Source: Phycisphaeraceae bacterium (lineage in GTDB: Bacteria > Planctomycetota > Phycisphaerae > Phycisphaerales > Phycisphaeraceae). Taken from it: 41,396 nucleotides of DNA. Location of the stretch: the NCBI GenBank assembly GCA_029260615.1, contig JAJDCX010000085.1:1-41396 (forward strand). The letters run 5' to 3'. Both the position numbers and the translations under genes were made by a program. Of the stretch, positions 32,698 through 41,255 are shown piece after piece (position 1 is the stretch's first letter; each line of letters begins with the position of its first letter). The notes beneath the pieces are model-generated. The model searched no databases. It saw only the letters and a program-made list of their open reading frames with translations, and was not told the origin of the DNA.

Positions 32698-34117
32698 CAA
32701 AGGCATCCACGGGCATCGTGTCGAGTTGTTCTGGGTCGATGAAGGCTTTCTCGATGCGCTCGCATTGCTTGGCGTCGTAGCGGGTCGCGAGGTTAGCACT
32801 AAACTTTTCGACCAGCAGGGGTTCGCCTTCGTCGCGGCGGCGGCGGTGGCCTATGGGGTATTCGACGGCGACCTTGTCGGTGCTTGTGCCGTCGGTGAAA
32901 AAGACCTGGATGGCGTTGCCGATGGAGCGTTTGTCGGGGTCGAGATAGTCGCGGGTGTAGGCTGGGTCTTCGGTGACCTGCATCTTTGTGCGTAGTTGGT
33001 CGACGCGTGGGTCGGCGGCGGCGGTGTCTTCGTAGTCGTCGGCGGTAAGCCGGCCATGGATCAGGGGGATGGCGACCATGTACTGGATGCAGTGGTCGCG
33101 GTCGGCGGGGTTATTCAGGGGGCCTTGCTTGTCGATGATGCGGACGGCTGACTCCTGGGTGTGGATCACGATGCGCTCGATCTCATCAAGACGATCTTTG
33201 ACCTGCGGGTGGAGTGTGACGGCGGCTTCGGCGGCGGTCTGGGCGTGGAACTCGGCGGGGAAAGAGATCTTGAATAACACGTTCTCCATCACGTAGCTGC
33301 CGAACGGTTGGGCGAGGGTGATGGGGTTGCCCTTCATGATGACGTCGTGGAAGCCCCAGCCGGGTGCGGATAGCGCGGTGTCGTATCCCATCTCGCCGGT
33401 GAGTGCGATTAGAGCGTGGCGGACGCCTCGGCTGGTGGCGTCGCCGGCGGCCCAGCTCTTGCGAGAGCCGGTGTTGGGTGCGTGGCGGTAGGTGCGCAGT
33501 GCGCCGCCGTCGAGGAAGGCGTTGGAGACGGCGTTGATGACCTGGTCGCGTGTGCCACCGAGCATGTGGGTGGCGACGGCGGTGGTGGCGATGCGGACGA
33601 GAATCACATGGTCGAGCCCGACGCGGTTGAAGGCGTTGTCCAGTGCGATGACGCCTTGGATTTCGTGGGCCTTGATGGCGGCGGTGAGTATGTCACGGAC
33701 GGTGAATGTTTTGCCGGAGCCGTCGAGCGCGTGTTGGCGCGTGAGGTAGTCGGCGAGTGTGAGGATGCCGCCGAGGTTGTCGGATGGATGGCCCCATTCC
33801 GCGGCGAGCCAGGTGTCGTTGTAATCAAGCCAGCGGATCATGGCTCCGAGTGTGAACGCGGCCTGGACGGGATCGAGTTGGTAGTCGGTGCCGGGGACAC
33901 GGGCGCCGTTGAGGACCGGGTCATGAGTGGTACCGGGAACGATCGAGCCGAGCAGCTTGGTGCAGGCGGGGTATTTCAATGCCAGTAGCGCGCAGCCGAG
34001 GCTGTCCATCAGGCAGTAGCGCGCGGTGCGGTAGGCCTCGTCGCTGTCGATCTGGTAATTAACGACGTAGTCGGCGATGTCGGCGAGGAGTTGGTCGGGC
34101 TGGCGGGGTGGTGTCAT
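32681..34117 (-). CDS. prpD: 2-methylcitrate dehydratase, MmgE/PrpD family
   Basis: A 478-residue enzyme dehydrating 2-methylcitrate to 2-methyl-cis-aconitate in propionate breakdown. Start at the ATG 34115-34117; an upstream GTG at 34150 would place the N-terminus inside a repeat element and is rejected. Family landmarks: [59 protein letters not shown] (split here as [13 protein letters not shown] and [11 protein letters not shown]), [30 protein letters not shown] residues near 225, [24 protein letters not shown], and [13 protein letters not shown] near the end. Length is typical. It lies in the same direction as prpC and prpB but is separated from prpC by a palindromic repeat of about 166 nt, which may affect co-expression. 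Confidence 0.92.
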   Translation of the reverse strand: MTPPRQPDQLLADIADYVVNYQIDSDEAYRTARYCLMDSLGCALLALKYPACTKLLGSIVPGTTHDPVLNGARVPGTDYQLDPVQAAFTLGAMIRWLDYNDTWLAAEWGHPSDNLGGILTLADYLTRQHALDGSGKTFTVRDILTAAIKAHEIQGVIALDNAFNRVGLDHVILVRIATTAVATHMLGGTRDQVINAVSNAFLDGGALRTYRHAPNTGSRKSWAAGDATSRGVRHALIALTGEMGYDTALSAPGWGFHDVIMKGNPITLAQPFGSYVMENVLFKISFPAEFHAQTAAEAAVTLHPQVKDRLDEIERIVIHTQESAVRIIDKQGPLNNPADRDHCIQYMVAIPLIHGRLTADDYEDTAAADPRVDQLRTKMQVTEDPAYTRDYLDPDKRSIGNAIQVFFTDGTSTDKVAVEYPIGHRRRRDEGEPLLVEKFSANLATRYDAKQCERIEKAFIDPEQLDTMPVDAFVSLFL

Positions 34118-34136
34118 GGAAGTAGCCTGGGGATTG

Positions 34137-34302
34137 AAACACAGAGACACAGAGGCGCAGAGAAGACAGGGAAAAGTAACAGTGATGAACGCTGATAGAC
34201 GCTGATGGGAGAAGGCGTTTAGTCCACTAATTATTTTTCTTTATCAGCGTTCATCTGCGTTTATCACTGTTTTATCGTCTTCTCTGTGTCTCTGTGGTTC
34301 AT
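34137..34302. repeat. Imperfect palindromic intergenic repeat between prpC and prpD
   Basis: The outer arms pair ACACAGAGACACAGAG with CTCTGTGTCTCTGTG, and the inner arms pair ACAGTGATGAACGCTGAT with a diverged copy around 34242-34270 (TTATCAGCGTTCATCTGCG, TTATCACTGT). A short unpaired centre lies near 34215-34232. The arms share the TCTGCG/CTGTG vocabulary of the repeats at 20.2 and 23.4 kb. Just beyond it (34329-34347) is the inverted copy of the 20382-20400 hairpin. Confidence 0.8.
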
Positions 34303-34353
34303 GTTCTTTGTTTGTGGTGGTGAAGAAACGCTAAGCCGCAAGCGGCTGTAACG

Positions 34354-35487
34354 TTAACGTTGCTCGATCGGGAGCCAGGCGCGGGGGTCGGGGCCGACGT
34401 ATTGGGCGCTTGGGCGGATGAGTTTGTTGTCGGCACGTTGTTCGATGATGTGTGCGACCCAGCCGGCGGTGCGTGCGAAGACGAAGATCGGGGTGAACAG
34501 CTCGGTGGGGACGCCCATCTGGTGGTACGCACTTGCGCTGAAGAAATCGAGGTTGGGGAACATCTTTTTCTCACGCATCATTACTTCTTCAACACGCACG
34601 GATATTTGATAGAGCTTGTCGTCGCCGAGGCTGTCGGCGAGTTTTTTGGACCAGCCTTTAATGACGTCGGAGCGTGGGTCTCGGACCTTGTAGACCCGGT
34701 GGCCGAAGCCCATGATTTTTTCTTTAGCGGCGAGTGCTTTGAGGATGCCGGCTTCTGCGTCGTCGGGGTCTTTGAATTTTTCGATCAGGGCCATGGCCTG
34801 TTCGTTGGCACCCCCGTGCAGTGGGCCTGAGAGCGTGCCGATGGCGGCGGTGATGCCGGAGTATGAATCTGCCAGCGTGGCGACGGCGACTCGGCCGGCG
34901 AAGGTCGAGGCGTTGAAGCCGTGCTCTGCGTAGAGGGTGAGCGAGGCGTCGCAGGCGCGTTCCTGAAGTTCGGTGGGTGTTTTGCCGTGCAGCAGGTGCA
35001 GGAAGTGGCCGGCGATGGAGTCTTCGGGGGTCTGTGTGTCGATGCGCCTGCCGGAGTGACTGAAGTGGTACCAGTACATTAAGAAGGAGGGGAAGACACC
35101 CAGGAGCCTGTCGGTGATTTTTTCGAGTGTGTTGTCGGTGGTTTCGGGTTCGACACAGCCCAGGGCGGAGCATGCGGTGCGCAACACGTCCATGGGGTGT
35201 GCGTCGGCGGGGAGTTTTTCGAGGATGTCTTTGATCGGCTGGGGGATGTCTCGCTGCGCTTTAAGCCTGGCGCGGTAGGCGGCGAGTTGGGCTGCCCCCG
35301 GAAGATCTCCTTCCAGCAGCAGGTGAGCCACCTCCTCGAACGTCGCGTGTTCGGCGAGGTCGTTAACGGAGTATCCGCGGTACAGGAGGCTGTGGCCCTC
35401 CTTGCCGACGGTGCAGACACTTGTATTCCCTACAACAACCCCAGCCAACCCCCCTGATTTCGCGTCCGATTTCGCCTTGTCACTCAT
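34354..35487 (-). CDS. prpC: 2-methylcitrate synthase / citrate synthase family
   Basis: A 377-residue enzyme that condenses propionyl-CoA with oxaloacetate. The ATG at 35485-35487 has AAGGAG ten bases upstream. The catalytic triad of citrate synthases is visible: His224 in [10 protein letters not shown], His263 in [10 protein letters not shown], Asp314 in [34 protein letters not shown] and [18 protein letters not shown] are also typical. The short type-II-like length and placement between prpB and prpD favour methylcitrate synthase over housekeeping citrate synthase. It starts 4 nt after prpB ends, so the two form one operon. Confidence 0.93.
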   Translation of the reverse strand: MSDKAKSDAKSGGLAGVVVGNTSVCTVGKEGHSLLYRGYSVNDLAEHATFEEVAHLLLEGDLPGAAQLAAYRARLKAQRDIPQPIKDILEKLPADAHPMDVLRTACSALGCVEPETTDNTLEKITDRLLGVFPSFLMYWYHFSHSGRRIDTQTPEDSIAGHFLHLLHGKTPTELQERACDASLTLYAEHGFNASTFAGRVAVATLADSYSGITAAIGTLSGPLHGGANEQAMALIEKFKDPDDAEAGILKALAAKEKIMGFGHRVYKVRDPRSDVIKGWSKKLADSLGDDKLYQISVRVEEVMMREKKMFPNLDFFSASAYHQMGVPTELFTPIFVFARTAGWVAHIIEQRADNKLIRPSAQYVGPDPRAWLPIEQR

Positions 35488-35491
35488 CTTC

Positions 35492-36376
35492 TTATTGCTC
35501 CTTGCCGAACAGATCGTCCAGCTTGTTTTCGTAATCGTGATAACCCAATACGTCGTACAATTCATCGCGGGTCTGCATCTGGTCGAGCAGACTCTTTTGT
35601 GTGCCTTGTTTTTTAAGTGTCTCGAAGACGCGCAGCGCGGCGGCGTTCATCGCCCGGAAAGCTGACAGCGGGTAGAGCGCGATCGCAACGCCGGCGTTGT
35701 GTAACTCGTCGGTGGTGAAGATCGGGGTTTTGCCGAACTCGGTGATGTTTGCCAACACGGGGACCGACACGGCTTGTGTGAATCGTTGGTACTCATCCAG
35801 CGTGGTCATCGCCTCGGCGAAGATCATGTCGGCGCCGGCATTGACATAACACTGCGCCCGCTCGATGGCGCGGTCCAGGCCTTCGACTGAGTAGGCATCG
35901 GTCCTGGCCATCACGACGAGCTGGTCGTCGCTGCGTGCGTCCAACGCCGCCTTGACCCGGTCGGCCATCTCGTTGTCGCTGACTAGTTTCTTGCCGGGAC
36001 GGTGCCCACAACGCTTGGTGGCGACCTGGTCTTCCATATGAACCGCTGCCACCCCGGCCCGGCCAAGCTCGCGGACGGTTCGAGCGATGTTAAACGCGCC
36101 GCCAAATCCGGTGTCGATATCGACCAGGAGGGGCAGATCAGACGCGGCGGTGATCCGTTTGGCGTCCTCTAAAACGTCACCTAATCCGGTCATCCCCAGG
36201 TCGGGCAGGCCGTGCGAGGCGTTGGCGACGCCGGCACCTGACAAATACAAGGCTTGGAACCCCGCACGCTCCGCCATGAGGGCGCAATACGCGTTAATCA
36301 CGCCCACAACCTGCAGGGGTTGCTCGGCCTGAACCGCGGTGCGGAAGCGTTTTCCCGGGGGGTCTGTCTTAGCCAT
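35492..36376 (-). CDS. prpB: Methylisocitrate lyase
   Basis: A 294-residue enzyme splitting 2-methylisocitrate to pyruvate and succinate, the last step of the methylcitrate cycle. The active-site loop KRCGHRPGK lies at about 121-129, VDIDTGFGG near 85-93 holds the magnesium aspartates, [16 protein letters not shown] near 46, and [21 protein letters not shown] near 157 follow the PrpB pattern. It is the promoter-proximal gene of prpB-prpC-(prpD). No propionyl-CoA synthetase or PrpR-type regulator is in the window. Confidence 0.94.
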   Translation of the reverse strand: MAKTDPPGKRFRTAVQAEQPLQVVGVINAYCALMAERAGFQALYLSGAGVANASHGLPDLGMTGLGDVLEDAKRITAASDLPLLVDIDTGFGGAFNIARTVRELGRAGVAAVHMEDQVATKRCGHRPGKKLVSDNEMADRVKAALDARSDDQLVVMARTDAYSVEGLDRAIERAQCYVNAGADMIFAEAMTTLDEYQRFTQAVSVPVLANITEFGKTPIFTTDELHNAGVAIALYPLSAFRAMNAAALRVFETLKKQGTQKSLLDQMQTRDELYDVLGYHDYENKLDDLFGKEQ

Positions 36377-36668
36377 AAAATCTCATCACAAAGCGCGAAC
36401 TAAGATTGTATCAAGACTCCCCGATCAGCCCCCCACCACCTTTCAATTTAGCTCATATTGACCCCTCACCCACGGGGAGCCGGCGGCTTGGAAAATCGTG
36501 ATTTTTGACAGAATTTTTACCCGACCGGCTCTCCCGGCTCACCGCACACAAACTCGCTCCGCTAGGCGAGTTACGATCTGATCCCGGCCAAAGAGCCTGC
36601 CGAGGTTTTTCTCTATGTGTTGATATAGCAATATCTTACCATTTAACAAAATTACCGACAACCTTCAT
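36377..36668. other. Intergenic region upstream of prpB
   Basis: No gene supported. A 7-bp hairpin AACTCGC / GCGAGTT lies near 36549-36571, and two CCGGC-rich half-palindromes at about 36480 and 36525. The prpB promoter must be at the left edge but is not obvious. Confidence 0.4.
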
Positions 36669-36698
36669 TGACATAGCCCGATTCCAACCGATACGATA
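36669..36698 (+). promoter_or_regulatory. Sigma-70-like promoter of a small RNA
   Basis: A perfect TTGACA (36669-36674), 18 bases, TACGAT (36693-36698); predicted start about 36705. Confidence 0.65.
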
Positions 36699-36704
36699 GG
36701 CATC

Positions 36705-36797
36705 GGAAGTAAAAACAAGACGGCCTGACGGATATCTCTCGTTAGCCGTGGCGCGCCTCTGCCACAGGATCGGAGCCCTGTGGCGGAGGTTTTTTTT
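36705..36797 (+). ncRNA. Probable small RNA of about 93 nt
   Basis: A compact promoter-RNA-terminator unit with no reading frame. The RNA would start with an unpaired AAGTAAAAACAAG-type segment, then a hairpin of ten pairs with one bulged C (ACGGCCTGACG / CGTTAGCCGT, about 36718-36749), then a 13-bp terminator hairpin (CCTC-T-GCCACAGG / CCTGTGGC-G-GAGG, 36756-36789) and eight T residues (36790-36797). The architecture is that of trans-acting sRNAs or short riboregulators. I do not recognise a known family or riboswitch core. Confidence 0.65.
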
Positions 36798-37017
36798 GTT
36801 CCCAATCTCATGCCACCACCGGGCCGGAGCCCCCGCCCATCACGCTCTGCAGCGGTGTGTGAAATGTTGGGTTTGCTCCCTTTCAGATCGCCAAATCAGG
36901 CAAGGCTACTAGATGTAGTACCCGGCTCTTGGGCCTCCCCAACCCCATGTCTCACCTCGAAAATAGGACCGATGCGTAGGGCCGAAAAAATACCCGAACA
37001 TTTACTGGACAAAACGC
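36798..37017. other. Intergenic, nothing identified
   Basis: No frame with a credible start, no tRNA and no strong hairpin is seen between the small RNA and the next promoter. Confidence 0.4.
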
Positions 37018-37046
37018 TTGACACCGAACGATGTTTGGGATATATT
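37018..37046 (+). promoter_or_regulatory. Near-consensus sigma-70 promoter
   Basis: TTGACA (37018-37023), 17 bases, TATATT (37041-37046). It predicts a start about 37053 and a 34-nt leader with AAAGGGAGACCCC before the ATG at 37087. One of the strongest-looking promoters in the window. Confidence 0.75.
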
Positions 37047-37086
37047 CGGTCCTAACAGATGCCGTATTCCTTTAAAGGGAGACCCC

Positions 37087-37728
37087 ATGCTCAGCGACAA
37101 TCTCATCCAGAAGCTCTTCGATACCCAAGACCATGGCCGGATGATCGGCTGCTTGGCGGACAACGGCACGGCGATGCCCCTGGCACTTCAAGCCAGGCTG
37201 ACCCAGCCGACCGCGGCGTCCGGGCTTGGTTTACGGCGGCTGGTCGAACTGACCTACGGCCCAACACCGCTTAGCCGGGACATGACAGCCGCCCTGCTCG
37301 ATGGACAACTGCCTGACGGCTCATTCCAAGGCACCTGCGACCGTGACCCCCTGGCCACCGCAACCGCCGTGGCGGGTTTGACGGCGGTCTTGCGGGACCA
37401 CCCATTAGCTGGCCGTGATGCCGGGTTGATCGACGCCCTGGACCGGGCTTTGGCGTCACTGGAGGCGATGCAGATGGAAGATGGTTTGTTCTGCCATGGG
37501 GATGACCGCACGATTGAGGATCGGGCTTTGACCAGTGCGTTTGTGCTGTTTTTGCTAGCCCGATTGCCTGAATTCCGCGAAGCGACACGGTTTGCGGACC
37601 TGATGACCTGGTTCGACGAGCGGGCAGATCGTCTGGATAACGACACTTTGGAGCTTTATCACATGGCCAGCCTCGACGACCCGTCCAGGCACCCGGCCAA
37701 CGCCCTATTCGAGGCGGTCGCCGCCTGA
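37087..37728 (+). CDS. Hypothetical helical-repeat protein (prenyltransferase-toroid-like)
   Basis: A 213-residue soluble protein with a good ribosome-binding site. It contains LLDGQLPDGSFQGTCDRDPLATATAVAGLTAVL and, later, LEAMQMEDGLFCHGDDRTIEDRALTSAFVLFLL (both given in part), which resemble the QxxDGSW/ALxT repeats of the alpha/alpha toroid found in terpene cyclases and protein prenyltransferases. It is far too short for a cyclase and lacks a DxDD motif, so I would call it only toroid-like. There is no signal peptide. It stands alone behind a near-consensus promoter, which suggests strong constitutive expression. Confidence 0.7.
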   Translation: MLSDNLIQKLFDTQDHGRMIGCLADNGTAMPLALQARLTQPTAASGLGLRRLVELTYGPTPLSRDMTAALLDGQLPDGSFQGTCDRDPLATATAVAGLTAVLRDHPLAGRDAGLIDALDRALASLEAMQMEDGLFCHGDDRTIEDRALTSAFVLFLLARLPEFREATRFADLMTWFDERADRLDNDTLELYHMASLDDPSRHPANALFEAVAA

Positions 37729-38078
37729 CCCTCGGCCTGGTTTTAATAAGCAACGAGGTGCCACGACCACGATGCGGTTCGTGCCGACTCAAGGCTTCCT
37801 CGCCTCGCCGAAACGTGTTTCAGCACGCCGTATCCCCGCCGGCACCATCCAGATAATACCCAACAGGCCTCCGTCTTCTTCGTTTTCTTCGTCTTCTTCG
37901 TCTTCTTCGCCTTCTTCGCTCTTGCCATCGTCTCACTTTATCGGCCTCACGCGGACTCCTTGTTTTGGCCTCGTCGGTGCGGCCGCTGCCCTCCCTCCGG
38001 GGGACGGATCATGCCGCGCCGTCGTGCGCCTTTTGTTACGCACTTGCAATCCTCCACCGGCTTAGGCACACTCGGGGG
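37729..38078. repeat. Intergenic region with a TTCTTCGTC microsatellite
   Basis: At 37873-37919 the unit TTCTTCGTC and its variants (TTTTCTTCG, TTCTTCGCC) repeat in tandem about five times. On the minus strand this reads as Lys/Thr codons, but that frame has no ribosome-binding site and no other sign of coding. The rest of the region contains no gene. Confidence 0.7.
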
Positions 38079-38780
38079 GTGAATTTCCTCGCCCACCTGT
38101 ATCTGGCGGACCCGACACCGGCGTCGATGATCGGGAACCTGCTGCCGGACCTCGTGCCGGGGCCGTTGAACCGAGGCGTACAAGCGCAACTTCGCACGGG
38201 GGTGGATTCGAGGTTGCATACGGTGGGTCACCGGGGTGAGCATCGGGGAGGGAGCCCGGGGTTAGATCCCGGGGTGCTGGCGGGGGCGATTAACCACAAG
38301 CGGGTGGATGCGTTTACGGATACCCACCCGGTTTTTGCGCGTAGCCGAGCCAGGTTAAGACCCCGTCACGGGCGGTACAGCGCGATCCTCACCGACATGT
38401 TTTACGACCACGTGCTGGCTAAGCACTGGAACCGGTATCACGACCAGCCGCTGGACGAATTTATTGACCGGGCTTACACCGCGATGTCGGAGCATACTCA
38501 CCTGATGCCCGAGCCGATGGCAGCGATCACGGGTCGGATGATCGAGCAGGATTGGTTGCGTTCGTATTCAACAGCCGATGGTATGCGACGGATACTTACG
38601 ATGATGTCGGTTCGTTTCAGCGAACGGCTTGCCCGATCGGTTGAATTGGAACATGCGGTGGAAGACTTACAAAGGCATGGAGATGATTTTACTGACGACT
38701 TCCACGAGTTTTTTCCCGAGCTGACTGACTATGTGCGTAGAGTAAAGTCACAAGCAGGCACCGAAAGACTGGTACATTGA
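38079..38780 (+). CDS. Acyl carrier protein phosphodiesterase-like (DUF479) protein
   Basis: A 233-residue protein. The GTG at 38079 behind a GGGGG run is chosen because the protein then begins MNFLAHLYLADPTPASMIGN, almost the textbook AcpH start (MNFLAHLHLA); the frame is open further upstream but is not family-like. HKRVDAFTDTHPVFARSRARL carries the conserved Asp/His residues and YSAILTDMFYDHVLAKHW the second metal or active-site segment. AcpH removes 4'-phosphopantetheine from acyl carrier protein; in many phyla the family is of untested function. A Gly-rich stretch of about 15 residues (GHRGEHRGGSPGLDPG) lies before the INHKRVDAF motif and looks inserted. Confidence 0.82.
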   Translation: MNFLAHLYLADPTPASMIGNLLPDLVPGPLNRGVQAQLRTGVDSRLHTVGHRGEHRGGSPGLDPGVLAGAINHKRVDAFTDTHPVFARSRARLRPRHGRYSAILTDMFYDHVLAKHWNRYHDQPLDEFIDRAYTAMSEHTHLMPEPMAAITGRMIEQDWLRSYSTADGMRRILTMMSVRFSERLARSVELEHAVEDLQRHGDDFTDDFHEFFPELTDYVRRVKSQAGTERLVH

Positions 38781-38847
38781 CCCGATATTTCACGGACAAA
38801 CAGCGTGTGCCCTTCGAGGCATGCACATCAAGAGGTGGGGTTTGTAG

Positions 38848-39915
38848 ATGACCAATAAAGCGATCCTGGTCGCGGTAATTCTGTGCGTTTGGGTTAGAGG
38901 TGGATGGGCGCAAGATGGATCGGCCCCGGCTGTCAACGAAGTCGCTCCAAGCACGTTTACGGGAACGGCCGACCAGTCCAGCCCGTTCACCGTCACGTTT
39001 TATTGGGAGAACGACGGCGCCATCCTCAAACGAAATAACAAGCAGGACCGTCACTACACCAACGGCAACGCGATCACATTTGCGCATCAACCCGATTGGG
39101 TGAAGGATTTTGTGGACATTGCCCCATTCGGCGAGACGTTCGACCGGACGGCAGCGGGCTACATCCTTGGGCAACTGATCTTCACGCCGGAGAATACAAG
39201 TGCCACCCGGCTACTGGGAAAAGACAGGCCTTACGCGGGTTATTTGTTTGGCGGTGTTTATGTGCAACGCGCCAATGACAAGACGTTTGACCATGCGCAA
39301 TTAGACCTCGGCGTGGTTGGGCCGGCGTCACAGGCGGATCATTTCCAGAAGGATATCCACGACTGGCTGGACCTTGATGACCCCAAAGGGTGGGACAACC
39401 AACTGTCTAACGAGGTGACGGCACAGGTGTTTCTTCGCAGGAAATGGCGGGTTGATGTCGAGCCTATTGAGGTGGGTGACGTGCGGCTTGTGCAGCAGTT
39501 GATCCCACAAGTTGAGTTGGCTGTGGGGAGTGTGTATCGGCATGTGTCGGCCGGGGCGACCTGGCGGGTCGGGCATAACCTGCCGGACGATTTTGGTCCG
39601 GGGCGGCTGGGGGATGTTTCCGATTCGACTGGCGGGCCGACACAGGGGGCCGGGGGGTACGGGTTTTTCCGCGTGGGTGGCCGGGTGGTTCAGCACGATC
39701 TATTTCTTGAAGGCAACAGCTTCAAGGACAGCCACGGCGTGGATGCGGAGACACTGGTCGGTGAGATCCAGGTCGGGGTCGCGGGGTTTTATCACTACGA
39801 GGGCTGGAAGTATCAGGCCAACTATTCGCAGACTTTTGTGAGTGAACAGTTCAAGGGGCAGGCAGGCACCGACGCATTCGGCGCGGCGATGCTCTCTGCT
39901 TCACGGGGTTTTTGA
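38848..39915 (+). CDS. LpxR-like lipid A deacylase family (DUF2219) outer membrane protein
   Basis: A 355-residue exported protein with a signal peptide ending near GWAQ (about residue 24). The N-terminal signature FYWENDGAILKRNNKQDRHYTNGNAITF (given whole it is longer than usual; key residues are END near 54, DRHYTNG near 66) matches the LpxR family, in which Asn, Asp, Thr/Ser and Lys line the active site; LLGKDRPYAGYLFGGVYVQ near 122 is the second family block. LpxR removes the 3'-acyloxyacyl chain of lipid A from the outer leaflet and is a 12-stranded beta-barrel; alternating strands end with an aromatic residue here (SASRGF). This suggests an LPS-like outer membrane. Confidence 0.87.
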   Translation: MTNKAILVAVILCVWVRGGWAQDGSAPAVNEVAPSTFTGTADQSSPFTVTFYWENDGAILKRNNKQDRHYTNGNAITFAHQPDWVKDFVDIAPFGETFDRTAAGYILGQLIFTPENTSATRLLGKDRPYAGYLFGGVYVQRANDKTFDHAQLDLGVVGPASQADHFQKDIHDWLDLDDPKGWDNQLSNEVTAQVFLRRKWRVDVEPIEVGDVRLVQQLIPQVELAVGSVYRHVSAGATWRVGHNLPDDFGPGRLGDVSDSTGGPTQGAGGYGFFRVGGRVVQHDLFLEGNSFKDSHGVDAETLVGEIQVGVAGFYHYEGWKYQANYSQTFVSEQFKGQAGTDAFGAAMLSASRGF

Positions 39916-39920
39916 TTCCT

Positions 39921-39944
39921 GACGCGACAAGTCGCGGCGCTTCG
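39921..39944. repeat. Dispersed hairpin repeat, inverted copy
   Basis: Twenty-four bases containing GCGACAAGTCGC are the exact reverse complement of 23390-23413. It sits between the convergent lpxR-like and CusF-like genes and could serve as a two-way transcription stop. Confidence 0.8.
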
Positions 39945-40017
39945 CGCGGACTTTGTTGATGTGTGCGCCGTGCGTGCTGGTGTGTGTATTTGCCGGGCTA
40001 TCCAGCTTAAACGTGTT

Positions 40018-40467
40018 CTACTCAAACGCCATGCTTGTGTCGGCGGGTAGTTTCTTGATCGATGTGGTACTCATCTCGACGGCCGGCTCCCACTGCATAC
40101 GGAATACGAATTCGACGGCGTCACCGACCGCCAAGTCTTCTAGTGACACGCTGGGTGCGGGTGGGAAGGGCATCGTCATCGCGTTCATCGGAGCAGGATC
40201 GCCCTGGGCACTTTTGAAATGGTTGATGGCTTCGTGGTGGATACTCAGTTCGCTGGCGGGGTTGGATGGGTCTGGCAGCGAAACGATTCGGCCACGCAGG
40301 GTGTAGGTGTGTGCGACGGATTGCACGGGGTCGGCGGGGGTAGTTTCTTCGGAGCAGGCAGAGGCAAAAAGGACCATCAGGACCGATACCATCAACGCGG
40401 TGGCGGGACCTGCGTGATTTAATTTCTTAAAAGCCGTAAAAACACCCTGTAAAGCACCCTCTAACAT
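40018..40467 (-). CDS. CusF-like copper-binding lipoprotein
   Basis: A 149-residue exported protein; the ATG at 40465-40467 is preceded by AAAGGAACGAC, and a TTG five codons upstream is less likely. A hydrophobic segment ends in FASAC, so Cys38 is probably lipidated. The domain at about 58-145 resembles CusF/copper-binding (PF11604-type) proteins: HTYTLRGRIVSLPDP, then LSIHHEAINHF, MNAMTMPFPPAP with the Met-rich metal-binding loop, and VGDAVEFVFRMQWEPAVEM. In the family, His, Met and a Trp near these sites hold Cu(I) or Ag(I). There is no adjacent efflux pump, so it may be a lone periplasmic copper chaperone. Confidence 0.85.
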   Translation of the reverse strand: MLEGALQGVFTAFKKLNHAGPATALMVSVLMVLFASACSEETTPADPVQSVAHTYTLRGRIVSLPDPSNPASELSIHHEAINHFKSAQGDPAPMNAMTMPFPPAPSVSLEDLAVGDAVEFVFRMQWEPAVEMSTTSIKKLPADTSMAFE

Positions 40468-40482
40468 GTCGTTCCTTTGCAA

Positions 40483-41255
40483 TTGTGGCCGGCGAACCGG
40501 CCGGTTATCTGAGGTCTTGGATCATAGCCCGACCGCTGCTGGGTGGTCCAGCCTATAGGCAAGGCATCCCTTGGGGTCCCTAGCCAGGCCGGCCAGCCGG
40601 CGAGAGCCCGTGGAGCCCGATTCGTCCCGAAGGCGACTTGGGGTTTAACTCAATTGGGGAAGGGATTTACGGGTACTTTCGGAGGGTTATCAACAGGCTT
40701 GCCGGGGTGATTTGGACGGAGGAGCCCTCGGGCTTGACACGTTGGCCAAGGCCTGTTCTAATGTTCCTCCTGCGTTGGGAACGCTTGACCAGCCGGTCAG
40801 TGTTTTCCAAGGCTTTGCCGAGAGTTGCCACCTGGCGACGATCTGGCCTTGACAGCTTGCAAAAGATGTCTAACATACGCGGCCCGCAAGTCGTTAAGAC
40901 TAAGGGCTGGCCGTCGCTACGGCGGTTGATCGATCTTTGACAAGTGAACAGTTGGGAATGCCATAATAAGAATGTGGCCGCATTTTCTGGTGCTCACAAG
41001 CCCGATTGTGCGGTTAAAAGAACCCAAATGTCCGTCGCCTTCACATGGCGGGCATGCCCTTTCCCTTGTGACAGCCAACCCGCTTCGGCGGGGGAAGTTG
41101 ATTGAGGATTGGGCAACTCCCATCGGTTTGCCGCCGATGGAAACATGGTCGGGTCGCAAGACCTGGCTGTGTGGACCGGTCTTGATTTATCAAGATTTTA
41201 TGGACCAACCTTCATTCGAAGACACCCCCACCTCGGTGGGATCGTCAGAGATAAA
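40483..41255 (+). promoter_or_regulatory. rRNA promoter and leader region with tandem promoters and boxA
   Basis: A 770-nt non-coding region. P1: TTGACA (40734-40739), 17 bases, TCTAAT (40757-40762), which is near consensus. P2: TTGACA (40849-40854), 16 bases, TAACAT (40871-40876). A boxA-like antitermination signal, GATCTTTGACAAG, lies at 40930-40942, followed by a roughly 310-nt leader to the 16S gene. TTGACCAGCCGGTCAG near 40789 contains a small inverted repeat. Tandem promoters of this kind are typical of strongly regulated rRNA genes. The short frames in it are not coding. Confidence 0.7.

Noticed and set aside
34116..34150. GTG start of prpD inside the palindromic repeat
   Set aside because: The residues added come from the repeat and are not family-like; the ATG at 34115-34117 gives the normal length.
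37743..37928. Small Lys-rich protein on the minus strand
   Set aside because: It is only the translation of the TTCTTCGTC microsatellite and lacks a ribosome-binding site.
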